Below, in pieces: positions 25,902-33,933 of a DNA stretch of 64,000 bases. Made by a program: the position numbers and the translations under genes. The notes below the pieces were generated by a model. That model saw only the letters and a list, made by a program, of their open reading frames with translations, made no database searches and was not told the origin of the DNA. Source of the stretch: Bacteroidales bacterium (GTDB lineage Bacteria; Bacteroidota; Bacteroidia; Bacteroidales; P3); contig JAFRTM010000019.1 of the NCBI GenBank assembly GCA_017439185.1, forward strand, positions 1 through 64,000, written 5' to 3'. Position 1 is the stretch's first letter. Each line of letters opens with the position of its first letter.

Positions 25902-25986
25902 AAGAATTAATATTTAATGTTCATAATATAGCCACAAGAGGGTGCCCCATCAATATAGCTATTTACTAATACCATATTTCATTTTG

Positions 25987-25994
25987 CAAAGATA
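25987..25994 (-). promoter_or_regulatory. -7 box for small exported protein gene
   Basis: TATCTTTG on the minus strand is a perfect TAnnTTTG, 86 nt upstream of the start codon. A matching -33 is not clear. Confidence 0.5.
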
Positions 25995-26168
25995 CATATT
26001 TATTTTGTAATGAATGTTATCGGGCTCAAATATTTTCACTTATGGTGAAGCTGTCCCCTCTCTCAAAAACGATTGCGCTCATAAACTGGAGAACTGGGAA
26101 TATGGTTTTGGGACACATTATGGGGCAACGGAGATATCCTATATTTAACACCTTGTTACCGTAGCCGT

Positions 26169-26212
26169 ATCCAAAACGGGAACAATAGGGGAGCAAAAGG
26201 GGAGCAAAACCA
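26169..26212. repeat. 11-nt-period tandem repeat (locus C1)
   Basis: Four consecutive 11-mers can be read: atccaaaacgg, gaacaataggg, gagcaaaaggg and gagcaaaacca. The last two share eight bases. Confidence 0.65.
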
Positions 26213-26372
26213 ATAGACTACTATATGGCTATCTGTCAAGAACATACAGCCTGACTTGTCACTGCATAAGAAACCACCGGATAAACCCTCGCTCTTGGGG
26301 AGGTTTTTCCCTGTTTTTTGGAGGCAGACGCTCACCTTCATCCCCCATCAGGGGGGATGAGGGGGCTGGGAG

Positions 26373-26416
26373 CAGGTCTAAGGCATGTCTATGGCAAGGC
26401 TGTGGATGGTCTGTGT
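26373..26416. repeat. 11-nt-period tandem repeat (locus C2)
   Basis: Four consecutive 11-mers can be read: caggtctaagg, catgtctatgg, caaggctgtgg and atggtctgtgt. The first two are close to units at loci A and B although 22-32 kb away from them. Confidence 0.7.
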
Positions 26417-26511
26417 TTGGTGTGACACACCGAGGAAAAAAATAAAGGAAAATGTGTCCGAAACGGCTGACGCAAATTCTCCAGATATACGGAGAGACTA
26501 CTGCCCACTAA

Positions 26512-27282
26512 TCACTTCCTCCTCAGTGTTATGCCTTCTTCTCCTTTGTGGGCCTTCACGCCGAACACATCTTCTATGCGCTCCTCGGTAAATCCTTCGG
26601 CGGTGGGTCCCTGGTAAAGCACTTGCTTGTTGTGGAGCAGTATCAGTTGGGGGCAGTAGCGGTAGGCGAGGTTGATGTCGTGGACCACTATGAGGATGGT
26701 CTTGCCTTGGCTACGGTTGAAGTCCACGAGCATGTCCATAATCTCGAACTGGTGGGAGATGTCGAGGTTGGAGATGGGCTCGTCGAGCAGCATGATGGGA
26801 GTCTGCTGGGCCAGCGACCGCGCAATCATCACCCGCTGCAGCTCGCCGCCGCTGATGCTCCAGGGATGCTCTTTCCTCAGGTGCAGGGTGTTGGTGAGCC
26901 GCATGGAGTCCTCCACTATCGAGCGGTCCTCCTCCGACTCGTTGGCGAGGCGGCTCTGGTAGGGGTTGCGCCCCATCATCACTATCTCCTCGGCGGTGAA
27001 GTCGAGGTCGGTCTGCTGGTGCTGGCGCACCAGCGACAGCTGCTGGGCCAGGTGTCGCGGCGAGTAGTCGGAAATCCGTTTCCCATCTATCAGCACTTCG
27101 CCCTTGCGAGGGGGCAGGAGTCCCGCGATGCAGCGCAGGAGGGTGGTCTTGCCACATCCGTTGGCTCCCATGATGGCATAGAAGCCGCCGCGCTCGACGG
27201 TGATGTCGATCGAGTCGAGGATGGTACGATCCTTGTAGCCGCAGGTAAGCGCTCGCAACTCTATGGCGGGGACGTGGCTCAT
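26512..27282 (-). CDS. FecE/BtuD-type ABC transporter ATPase
   Basis: The 256-aa ATPase has Walker A GANGCGKT, the Q-loop region VRQHQQ, signature SGGELQR and Walker B IMLLDEP with D-loop NLD. Its closest family is ABC ATPases for iron-siderophore, haem or cobalamin import. It starts 1 nt after the permease stop codon. No binding protein or TonB-dependent receptor is next to it. Confidence 0.9.
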   Translation of the reverse strand: MSHVPAIELRALTCGYKDRTILDSIDITVERGGFYAIMGANGCGKTTLLRCIAGLLPPRKGEVLIDGKRISDYSPRHLAQQLSLVRQHQQTDLDFTAEEIVMMGRNPYQSRLANESEEDRSIVEDSMRLTNTLHLRKEHPWSISGGELQRVMIARSLAQQTPIMLLDEPISNLDISHQFEIMDMLVDFNRSQGKTILIVVHDINLAYRYCPQLILLHNKQVLYQGPTAEGFTEERIEDVFGVKAHKGEEGITLRRK

Positions 27283-27283
27283 A

Positions 27284-28243
27284 TTAATATTGTTTTTTAT
27301 TCTTATATAAGAGATATATGAACAGTGGTGCTCCGACCAGAGCCGTGAGGCTTCCGACGGGGAGTTCCGAGGGTTGCAGGACGGTGCGTGCCATGGTGTC
27401 GCAGAGCAGCACGAAGAGAGCGCCGAGGAGTATGGAGGCGGGTATTATACGCCGGTTGTCGGCTCCCAGCACCAGCCGCACGCAGTGGGGAACCACCAAT
27501 CCGACGAAACCTATGACGCCGCAGCTGGAGACAACAAAGGCCACTATGAGGGTGGTGAAAAAGAGGAGCACTTTTTTCACCCGCTCGACATCAACGCCGA
27601 GGCTGCGGGCCGTCTCGCTTCCGGTGAGCAGCAGGTTGAGGTCTTTGGAGTGGAAGGCCACGGCCACCATGCCGATCACCACCACGGGAGCCACCACCGC
27701 CACGTCGAACCAGCTGGCCGAGGCAAAGCTGCCCATGGTCCAGAAGATGATGCTGTCCATCTTGTCCTGCCTCAGCACCATGATGAACGAGATGACCGCG
27801 GTGATGAGGAAGGTGAGGCAGACGCCCGTGAGGAGCAGCGTGGTGGTGTGGAGGCGGTTGCCGATGGAGGCTATGCGATAGACCAGCAGCACGGTGCCCA
27901 GTGCCGCGACGAGGGCAGCGAGTCCCACTCCCCAGAGGTAGGCTTGGAGGCCGAACAGTATGGCCAGCGAGGCTCCGAGCGAGGCGCCCGACGAGATGCC
28001 GAGCACGTAGGGGTCGGTGAGTGGGTTGCGGAATACCGACTGGTAGGCGGCTCCGCACACCGAGAGGCCTGCTCCCGCCAAGATGCTCAGCAGGATTCGC
28101 GGCAGGCGCAGCTGGAGGAAAATCTGTGAGTGCAGAAGTTCCGACGGTTGTATGGCCGCGACGCCCACCAAGGCGCTGCCCACTGCCGCCAACACGAGCA
28201 GCAGAAAGAGTACGGCCATCAATATGTAGAAGCGTCGGGTCAC
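27284..28243 (-). CDS. FecCD-family ABC transporter permease
   Basis: This 319-aa inner-membrane protein has about nine to ten helices and the FecCD landmarks RLPRILLSILAGAGLSVCGAA and GISSGASLG. Members form homodimers with the BtuD/FecE-type ATPase and import iron-siderophore, haem or vitamin B12 from the periplasm. It is sandwiched between dapB (2-nt gap) and the ATPase (1-nt gap), so all three are one transcription unit. The substrate cannot be assigned. Confidence 0.92.
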   Translation of the reverse strand: MTRRFYILMAVLFLLLVLAAVGSALVGVAAIQPSELLHSQIFLQLRLPRILLSILAGAGLSVCGAAYQSVFRNPLTDPYVLGISSGASLGASLAILFGLQAYLWGVGLAALVAALGTVLLVYRIASIGNRLHTTTLLLTGVCLTFLITAVISFIMVLRQDKMDSIIFWTMGSFASASWFDVAVVAPVVVIGMVAVAFHSKDLNLLLTGSETARSLGVDVERVKKVLLFFTTLIVAFVVSSCGVIGFVGLVVPHCVRLVLGADNRRIIPASILLGALFVLLCDTMARTVLQPSELPVGSLTALVGAPLFIYLLYKNKKQY

Positions 28244-28245
28244 GG

Positions 28246-28971
28246 TCAGAATTTCAGGAGGTCGTCCATGGTTTTATATCCGGGATTCTGTACAAGATAA
28301 TGTGCTGCGGCGAAGACCCCGTGGACAAGGCCCTGACGTCCTTTGGCCTCGTGGGTGAGGGTGATGCGGTCCTGCTCGCTGTCGAGCGTGAGCTGGTGGA
28401 TTCCCGGCACCTCGCCGATGCGGTAAGAGGTGATGGGCACAGCCCCGGCGGGTTGCGGATCGCCCTCGTTTACCAGCTTCCAGCCGTTTTCGAGGCCCTG
28501 CTCGCGTGCCACGATATTGGCGAGCTGTATGGCGGTGCCGCTGGGGGCGTCGAGTTTGTGGATATGGTGGGTCTCGCTTATAGCAGGCACATAGGAGGCA
28601 TATTCGTGTGTGATTCGTGTGAGCTCCTGGGCGAGGTGGAACACTATGTTCATGCCGATGCTGAAGTTGGAGGCCACGAAGAGGCTGCCTCCGACGGTCT
28701 CGCATTTCTCGCGGAGCTCGGGAAGACGGTCGTACCATCCTGTGGTGCCCACCACCACGGGGATCTGGTTGTCGAGACACAGAGCCGCGTTGTCGGCGGC
28801 GGTGGATGGGGTGGAAAACTCGATGGCCACATCGCAGAGGTTGAGCTTGTCGAGGTTGGCGCGCAGCTCGTCGGTGGAATCGACCACCAGTATTATTTCG
28901 TCGCCGTAGGCGGGAGCCGCCGCTTCTATGGCGCGTCCCATCTTGCCGTAGCCTATGATTGCCAGTTTCAT
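28246..28971 (-). CDS. dapB: 4-hydroxy-tetrahydrodipicolinate reductase
   Basis: DapB makes tetrahydrodipicolinate in the lysine/diaminopimelate pathway. The 241-aa protein has the NAD(P)-binding GYGKMGRAI at the N-terminus, the VVGTTGW loop, and the catalytic ETHHIHKLDAPSGTA with the HH pair, Lys and dihydrodipicolinate-binding residues. It is first in a run with two ABC transporter genes, an unusual pairing. tRNA genes lie just upstream on the same strand, behind a terminator. Confidence 0.95.
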   Translation of the reverse strand: MKLAIIGYGKMGRAIEAAAPAYGDEIILVVDSTDELRANLDKLNLCDVAIEFSTPSTAADNAALCLDNQIPVVVGTTGWYDRLPELREKCETVGGSLFVASNFSIGMNIVFHLAQELTRITHEYASYVPAISETHHIHKLDAPSGTAIQLANIVAREQGLENGWKLVNEGDPQPAGAVPITSYRIGEVPGIHQLTLDSEQDRITLTHEAKGRQGLVHGVFAAAHYLVQNPGYKTMDDLLKF

Positions 28972-28985
28972 AATCTCCTATTATT

Positions 28986-29016
28986 AAAAAAAGATGCCTG
29001 ATGAGTCACAAGCACC
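28986..29016 (-). terminator. intrinsic terminator of tRNA-Ala operon
   Basis: On the minus strand an 8-bp stem (GGTGCTTG with CAGGCATC, including G-T pairs) closes an 8-nt loop and is followed by seven T. It separates the tRNA transcript from dapB. Confidence 0.75.
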
Positions 29017-29024
29017 TTCGTCGT

Positions 29025-29100
29025 TGGTGGAGTATATCGGACTCGAACCGATTACCTTTTGATTGCGAACCAAACGCTCTACCAGATGAGCTAATACCCC
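29025..29100 (-). tRNA. tRNA-Ala (anticodon CGC)
   Basis: The cloverleaf folds with acceptor GGGGTAT/ATACTCC containing the G3-U70 alanine identity pair, D-arm GCTC/GAGC, anticodon stem TTTGG/TCAAA with loop TTCGCAA, and T-arm ATCGG/CCGAT. The 3' CCA is encoded (discriminator A). Confidence 0.85.
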
Positions 29101-29111
29101 TTCTAAACTAA

Positions 29112-29131
29112 ACAAGGGCTGGTGCCCTTGT
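29112..29131 (-). other. hairpin between the two tRNA-Ala genes
   Basis: ACAAGGGC and GCCCTTGT form a perfect 8-bp stem with a 4-nt loop, followed on the minus strand by TTTAGTTT. It could be a processing signal or a leaky terminator lowering the second tRNA. Confidence 0.5.
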
Positions 29132-29136
29132 GTTTG

Positions 29137-29210
29137 TGGAGTATATCGGAATCGAACCGATTACCTTTTGACTGCCAGTCAAACGCTCTAGCCAAGTGAG
29201 CTAATACCCC
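29137..29210 (-). tRNA. tRNA-Ala (anticodon GGC)
   Basis: It has the same acceptor, D- and T-arm sequence style as its neighbour, including G3-U70. The anticodon stem is TTTGA/TCAAA with loop CTGGCAG. CCA is not encoded (CAA follows the discriminator), unlike the downstream copy. Confidence 0.88.
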
Positions 29211-29225
29211 ATCGTTTTCGGTTTG

Positions 29226-29257
29226 CAAAAGTACAACTTTTTTTTATTCCCACCAAA
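29226..29257 (-). promoter_or_regulatory. promoter of tRNA-Ala operon
   Basis: On the minus strand -33 TTTG (29254-29257) and -7 TACTTTTG (29226-29233) are 20 nt apart. The sequence around and between them (ATTTGGTGGGAATAAAAAAA) is nearly identical to the promoter at 59979-60010 in front of the other tRNA cluster. Confidence 0.8.
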
Positions 29258-29288
29258 TTTTTTTTCTTATATATTGGTATTCAGTGTG

Positions 29289-30047
29289 TTAAAAATCCCA
29301 ACGGAAACCTCGGAAGGCATTTCTCGCAGCTTCTCCCTGCTCTTTTGAGAGTCTTTGGAGGTGTCTTATGCGCCGTATTCCCCACTTCCACATAAGGACA
29401 TCGAAGACCACAAATATTAGGAACAACGGGATGTAGAGCCATTGCCAGTCTTCGCCCATGCCGTCGGGAATCATCAGCAGGGAGTCGTAGGTGCCGTGGA
29501 GCAGGAAAGGTGCCACGAAGGCCAGTATCAGGTAGAGAGCCCTGCGGTGATAGACAAACTTGGCGAGCGAGAAGTAATAGCCCATCATCACTGCGAAGAG
29601 GAAATGGCCCGGCACCGAGAGGACAGCCCTCATGGCCGCTATCATAAAGGCTTCGCCGTCGCTTTCGCCACCGAACACGTACATCACGTTCTCGACCAGG
29701 GCAAAACCGAGGCTGACATAGACTGCATATACAATGCCGTCGAAGAACTCGTTGAAATTGCGGTTGCGCCATATCAGCAGCATCAGGAGCGCGAGTTTGC
29801 ATAGCTCTTCGGAAAAGCCCGCCACTACGAAACCGTTATAAAGTCCTGCGGTTATACCGCTTTCGGGTGCCAGCTCGCCAAGGAGCATCTCGAGCCCTAT
29901 GGCCGGCAACACCGTGAGCATCCCGAGGAAGAGAGTCAGGAGCAACAAGCCGACAGGCTCTTTCTCGTATTTGTCCTGGAAATAGACCACCACGAGCAAC
30001 AGCAACACCGGGAAGACGGCTAAGGCAAGAAGTATCAGAGTTGTCAT
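29289..30047 (-). CDS. PrsW-like intramembrane metalloprotease
   Basis: I use the ATG at 30047 (252 aa), which opens directly into the first membrane helix and overlaps the menA stop by 4 nt. About seven or eight helices carry the family residues: FSEELCK (glutamate pair), LVENVMY, SVPGHFLFAVMMG and LLHGTYD. PrsW proteins cleave membrane proteins such as anti-sigma factors. The longer reading frame upstream lies within menA and lacks membrane character. Confidence 0.85.
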   Translation of the reverse strand: MTTLILLALAVFPVLLLLVVVYFQDKYEKEPVGLLLLTLFLGMLTVLPAIGLEMLLGELAPESGITAGLYNGFVVAGFSEELCKLALLMLLIWRNRNFNEFFDGIVYAVYVSLGFALVENVMYVFGGESDGEAFMIAAMRAVLSVPGHFLFAVMMGYYFSLAKFVYHRRALYLILAFVAPFLLHGTYDSLLMIPDGMGEDWQWLYIPLFLIFVVFDVLMWKWGIRRIRHLQRLSKEQGEAARNAFRGFRWDF

Positions 30048-31057
30048 ACGAGAGATGTGATTATTGACACGATGCAAACGATCAGGGCGAAGCCGGTCAG
30101 CAGATTCCTCGCCAGATACCACCTCAGCATGAACCAGTCGATGCCAGCCTCCTGTATGCCTTTCCACAGCTCCATCGGACCCATCCACCATTGGCGACTC
30201 ACCTCGCTGTCGGGGCTATACACCGATTGTCTGATAGAACGTAACAACCCGACCGCTAACGGAAGCAGAAGCAACACTGTCAGCATCCACGGCGACACCA
30301 GTCCCAGACCGGCCGCCACACTCACCATCACAAACGGCAATAGGCACATCACATCGCTCACTGCCACAAGACTTTTCCGATGTTCGGTCCCGTCGGGTTC
30401 TATAAGTCCTGCCAAAGTTTTCTTTCCTACAGAGAGGTCGGCTTTGCGGTCCAGCACCGAATGAGTGTACAATATATTGGTTACAAGCATTCCTATGGCC
30501 ACCGACACTATCCATACCGGCCAGCCCAGATGGCCACACACGGCGAAGTGGATACCGGGAATGAGGAGCGGGCCGAACATCAGGCCGGTGATAAGTTCGC
30601 CCAATCCGTGGTAACAGAGCTTGAACGGAGGTGCGGAATAGAAATAGCCCAAGAAAGCTCCGATGGCTGCAAAAACCACTATCGGCCAGCCCCTGTACCA
30701 AGTAAGGACTCCTCCGATGGCCACAGCCACGGCGGCCATAATCATCGCCACAATGAAGGTCTGGCGGAGAGAGGCTTGTCCGTCGGCAAGATATTGGGCT
30801 TTGCCTATACGGGCCCGCATGCCGGCCCTGACCAACTGCTCGCGGCTTGCTATTCCGGCGTTGCGGTAATCAAAATAGTCGTCGAGCAAATTAACAGACA
30901 GATGGGCGGCGACCACTCCGACCACTCCAATCACTGCAGCCCACCAAACTCCGCCGCCGCTGGCAAACGCCAGACAGATTCCTACCAGCGAAGGAGTTAC
31001 GCTCTGGGGAAGGGACTGCGGCCGTGCGGCATCGTACCAAAACTTTATCTTACTCAT
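30044..31057 (-). CDS. menA: 1,4-dihydroxy-2-naphthoate polyprenyltransferase (UbiA family)
   Basis: This multi-pass membrane enzyme has the two Asp-rich motifs of UbiA prenyltransferases, NLLDDYFDYRNA and HSVLDRKADLSVGKKTLA. MenA attaches the isoprenoid tail in menaquinone synthesis, consistent with an anaerobic respiring Bacteroidales. I prefer the ATG at 31057; two TTG codons lie just upstream (to 31063). It is translationally coupled to the PrsW-like gene. Confidence 0.88.
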   Translation of the reverse strand: MSKIKFWYDAARPQSLPQSVTPSLVGICLAFASGGGVWWAAVIGVVGVVAAHLSVNLLDDYFDYRNAGIASREQLVRAGMRARIGKAQYLADGQASLRQTFIVAMIMAAVAVAIGGVLTWYRGWPIVVFAAIGAFLGYFYSAPPFKLCYHGLGELITGLMFGPLLIPGIHFAVCGHLGWPVWIVSVAIGMLVTNILYTHSVLDRKADLSVGKKTLAGLIEPDGTEHRKSLVAVSDVMCLLPFVMVSVAAGLGLVSPWMLTVLLLLPLAVGLLRSIRQSVYSPDSEVSRQWWMGPMELWKGIQEAGIDWFMLRWYLARNLLTGFALIVCIVSIITSLV

Positions 31058-31061
31058 CAAC

Positions 31062-31090
31062 AATAAAAACGCTGAAATTCCGTTTTTATT
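31062..31090. promoter_or_regulatory. 10-bp perfect inverted repeat between menA and GH29
   Basis: AATAAAAACG and CGTTTTTATT flank a 9-nt spacer in the short divergent gap. It could be an operator shared by both genes or a small hairpin in the fucosidase leader. Confidence 0.5.
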
Positions 31091-31117
31091 ATTTAGGGAC
31101 GAAAAAAATTATGCCCG

Positions 31118-32875
31118 ATGAAACGCATTGCCGCTTATCTTCTCACTCTGACCCTGCCTCTGGCGGTTTTCTGCCAGTCGTGGGACTCGCTCAACAGCCG
31201 TCCCTATCCAGAGTGGTTCGGCAATGCGAAACTGGGGATATTTGTACACTGGGGCCTGTACTCGGTGCCAGCCTACGCCAGTCCGGAGGGTTATGCCGAG
31301 TGGTTTTACAGAGGTTTGATGGTCAAGGACAGTGGCCGCTGCAGGGTTATGAGCCAGTATGCCGACACAACGTTGCCGGTCTTCGACCAATACAAAGAAC
31401 TTCCGAAATATTGGCATGCCGAGCGGTGGAACCCAGCTGATTGGGCAGGTCTGTTCAAGCAGTCGGGAGCAAAATATGTGGTGTTGGTGACCAAGCACCA
31501 CGACGGCTACTGTCTGTGGGATAGTCCGCAGCAACCCGAGTGGAACAGTGTTGCGAGTGGACCAAGACGTAATATCGTCGAAGAACTTACCGACGCAGTG
31601 CGCAAAGAAGGTCTCCTCATGGGATTCTACTACTCGCTGCCAGAGTGGAGTAACCCTCGCCACGTCTGGATGCATGACCCCGACAGCGCTATCGGCGATT
31701 ATGTGGAAAATTATATGGTGCCGCAGTTCAAAGATTTGGTGACAAGATACAAGCCCGAGCTGATTTTCGCCGACGGCGACTGGCAAAATACTGCAGAGCA
31801 GTTCCGCTCTGCCGAGTTGATAGACTGGTATTATCGCACCGTGGGCCCCAGCGCCATCGTCAACAATCGCTGGGGACAAGGTTCCAGGCATGGATACAAG
31901 ACGCCGGAGTACAGCTCTGCCATATTCGACACGCTGACCCCATGGGCAGAATGCCGCGGCATCGGGCGGAGCTTTGGATACAACAGCAACGAGAACTTAG
32001 ACAACTACCTAACCCCAACCCAACTAATACAACACTTCTGCGAGTTGGTAGCCAGCGGAGGTGGTCTGACACTGAACGTTGGCCCCATGGCCGACGGCAC
32101 GATACCACAGCTGCAGCAAGAGCGGCTGCTGGAGCTTGGAAGATGGCTGCAGGTCAACGGCGAGGCTATCTACGGCACTAAGCCGTGGACTCCCCACTCC
32201 AGCCTCCAAAGCAAATCGACAGAACGCACCAAAGCGGAACTTCCTCACACCACAACCATAGACTTCGACTGGGTACGCAACGCACCATTGAACGGAATGC
32301 CAGTAGACAACTTCGAGATACGTTGGGAAGGTATCACTGGCCCCGTCCCGCCAAAAGAAGGGGATTATATCATAAGGGTGGAAGGAGACGACGAGGTGTG
32401 GCTGACAATAGGCAAAGACACACTATACTACAATCACAATTGGGTCGAAAACAACCGCTGCCAAGCCACCCTACACCTAGATGGGAACCAGATGTTGCTC
32501 ATTGGTGTCAAATACCGCGAGAAGGACCTTGAGTCCAAAGTGCGCATAACATGGAGTAGCGACGGAGGCAAGACTTTCACTCCGATATATGCCGACTGGC
32601 ACGGTGTGGCATCGTGGGAACGCACCCTACGCTGCTTTACCCAGAAGGACAATGACTTGTATGTTATAGAGTTTGAACGTCCAGGACAGGAGTTGGTTAT
32701 AAACTATATCCCGCATCTGAAGAAAAGTACACAAATATCACTCCTTGGCACCACCGGCACCCTCAAGTGGAAGCAGACAAAGAAAGGGACTCTTGCCATA
32801 GACCTTTCAACTATCAAGCCCGAAGAGTTCAATGCTCTCGACCACGCCTGGGTGTTCAAGGTGAGTAATCACTAA
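31118..32875 (+). CDS. GH29 alpha-L-fucosidase, exported
   Basis: The 585-aa protein has a signal peptide (MKRIAAYLLTLTLPLAVFCQ) and then the GH29 barrel: FGIFVHWG-like FGNAKLGIFVHWG (35-46), KHHDG (126-130), and ELIFADGDW with the probable nucleophile Asp219. A region at about 395-505 (EGDYIIRVEGDDEVWLTIG) resembles a PA14 carbohydrate-binding domain placed between the barrel and the C-terminal sandwich. It removes terminal fucose from glycans, such as mucin or plant material, in the periplasm or at the surface. No SusCD pair is adjacent, so it is not in a visible polysaccharide locus. Confidence 0.93.
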   Translation: MKRIAAYLLTLTLPLAVFCQSWDSLNSRPYPEWFGNAKLGIFVHWGLYSVPAYASPEGYAEWFYRGLMVKDSGRCRVMSQYADTTLPVFDQYKELPKYWHAERWNPADWAGLFKQSGAKYVVLVTKHHDGYCLWDSPQQPEWNSVASGPRRNIVEELTDAVRKEGLLMGFYYSLPEWSNPRHVWMHDPDSAIGDYVENYMVPQFKDLVTRYKPELIFADGDWQNTAEQFRSAELIDWYYRTVGPSAIVNNRWGQGSRHGYKTPEYSSAIFDTLTPWAECRGIGRSFGYNSNENLDNYLTPTQLIQHFCELVASGGGLTLNVGPMADGTIPQLQQERLLELGRWLQVNGEAIYGTKPWTPHSSLQSKSTERTKAELPHTTTIDFDWVRNAPLNGMPVDNFEIRWEGITGPVPPKEGDYIIRVEGDDEVWLTIGKDTLYYNHNWVENNRCQATLHLDGNQMLLIGVKYREKDLESKVRITWSSDGGKTFTPIYADWHGVASWERTLRCFTQKDNDLYVIEFERPGQELVINYIPHLKKSTQISLLGTTGTLKWKQTKKGTLAIDLSTIKPEEFNALDHAWVFKVSNH

Positions 32876-32893
32876 CCGGTGCAGTCGGCCAAA

Positions 32894-32995
32894 CCTTACT
32901 TTACTTTTACTTTATATAGGTCTTGCCACCTCCAATAAAAGTGCTATCAACCATTAATCAAAGTCCTATGTGAGTCCTATGTGAATTCCTACTTG
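32894..32995. repeat. 11-nt-period repeats (locus D)
   Basis: Two short runs can be read: ccttactttac, ttttactttat (32894-32915), and gtcctatgtga, gtcctatgtga, attcctacttg (32963-32995). The two gtcctatgtga units are identical. The last unit includes the stop codon of the minus-strand LRR gene. Confidence 0.65.
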
Positions 32996-33924
32996 CGGAA
33001 CGATGTCTCGTAAGGGAAAGCCCTGCGACCGGTATAGGTGCCGGAAGGCAGGTGGACATTGGAGAGTTCGGAACAGTTCCAGAAAGCCCAGTCGCCTATC
33101 GTGTCGAGCGTGTTGGGGAACTCTATGTGCTGGAGACTCACACATCCGAGGAACGCCCCGTCGCCGATTACCGACAAATTGTTTGGAAGCCGTACCGTGT
33201 TTAGGTTGTGGCAGGCGTCGAACGCTTGGGAGCGAATGTGCGTTACCCCATCGGGAATTGTGACGGAGGAAAGCGAGTGGCAGTCGCCGAAAGCTCGGCC
33301 GCCGATGATTTTCAGCGCACTGGGCAGATGAACTTCCGAAAGGTTGTGGCAACCCCTGAAAAACTCGTAATCCAGCATCTCGAGACTGTCGGGCAGGCTG
33401 ATCTGCCTTAGGCTCTCGCACCTGCGGAACACGCCGCAGCCCATGTGTTTTACAGTAGATGGCAGTGAAACCTGTTGGAGGTTAGTGCATTTGGAGAAGA
33501 CACTGTTTCCCATAAACTCTGTCCCCTCTGCGATGGTCGCACGCTGAAGACGTGTACATCCTTTGAACACCTTCGACTTTATGACACGTACCGAAGGCGG
33601 CACGGTGACACTGGTAATATGGCGCTGGTAGCGGAAAGCGCTTTTGTGGATAGTCTCTACGCGGTAAGATTCTCCGCCATAGCTGACCGTTGACGGTATG
33701 ACCAAGTTGCGGTCTATAGAGGTGTCCACATCCTTTGCAAATCCGCGCAAGTCAAGTGTATGGGTATTGGCATTTTCCACCACATATAGCAAGTTCTGGC
33801 CGCTGGGGCAGATGTCGCATATCGTATCGCCTCGGAAGACTTCTATTTTGTCATTATGCCGGTGGCAGGCAGCACAACCTACGAGAACAGCTAAAAAAAT
33901 AAGGAGAAATATATTATTGCGCAT
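32989..33924 (-). CDS. BspA-like leucine-rich-repeat lipoprotein
   Basis: The 311-aa protein has a lipoprotein-like leader (LAVLVGCAAC) and then about nine 23-residue LRR_5 units of the form LxxVxLPxxLxxIGxxAFxxC (for example SLSSVTIPDGVTHIRSQAFD). Such Treponema/BspA-type repeats mediate binding to host or bacterial surfaces. It is the last gene of a recQ-malY-LRR run, 9 nt after the aminotransferase. The repeats read to the C-terminus with no T9SS sorting domain. Confidence 0.88.
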   Translation of the reverse strand: MRNNIFLLIFLAVLVGCAACHRHNDKIEVFRGDTICDICPSGQNLLYVVENANTHTLDLRGFAKDVDTSIDRNLVIPSTVSYGGESYRVETIHKSAFRYQRHITSVTVPPSVRVIKSKVFKGCTRLQRATIAEGTEFMGNSVFSKCTNLQQVSLPSTVKHMGCGVFRRCESLRQISLPDSLEMLDYEFFRGCHNLSEVHLPSALKIIGGRAFGDCHSLSSVTIPDGVTHIRSQAFDACHNLNTVRLPNNLSVIGDGAFLGCVSLQHIEFPNTLDTIGDWAFWNCSELSNVHLPSGTYTGRRAFPYETSFRK

Positions 33925-33933
33925 AGGAGTTGT

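Larger units (their letters stand above)
25902..26511. other. intergenic region, 610 nt, with repeats and a promoter
   Basis: No convincing gene is present. The region contains a minus-strand -7 box (25987-25994), two 11-nt-period repeat arrays (26169-26212 and 26373-26416) and a CATCCCCC/GGGGGATG hairpin near 26339-26359. The rest is AT-rich and featureless to the eye. Confidence 0.55.
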
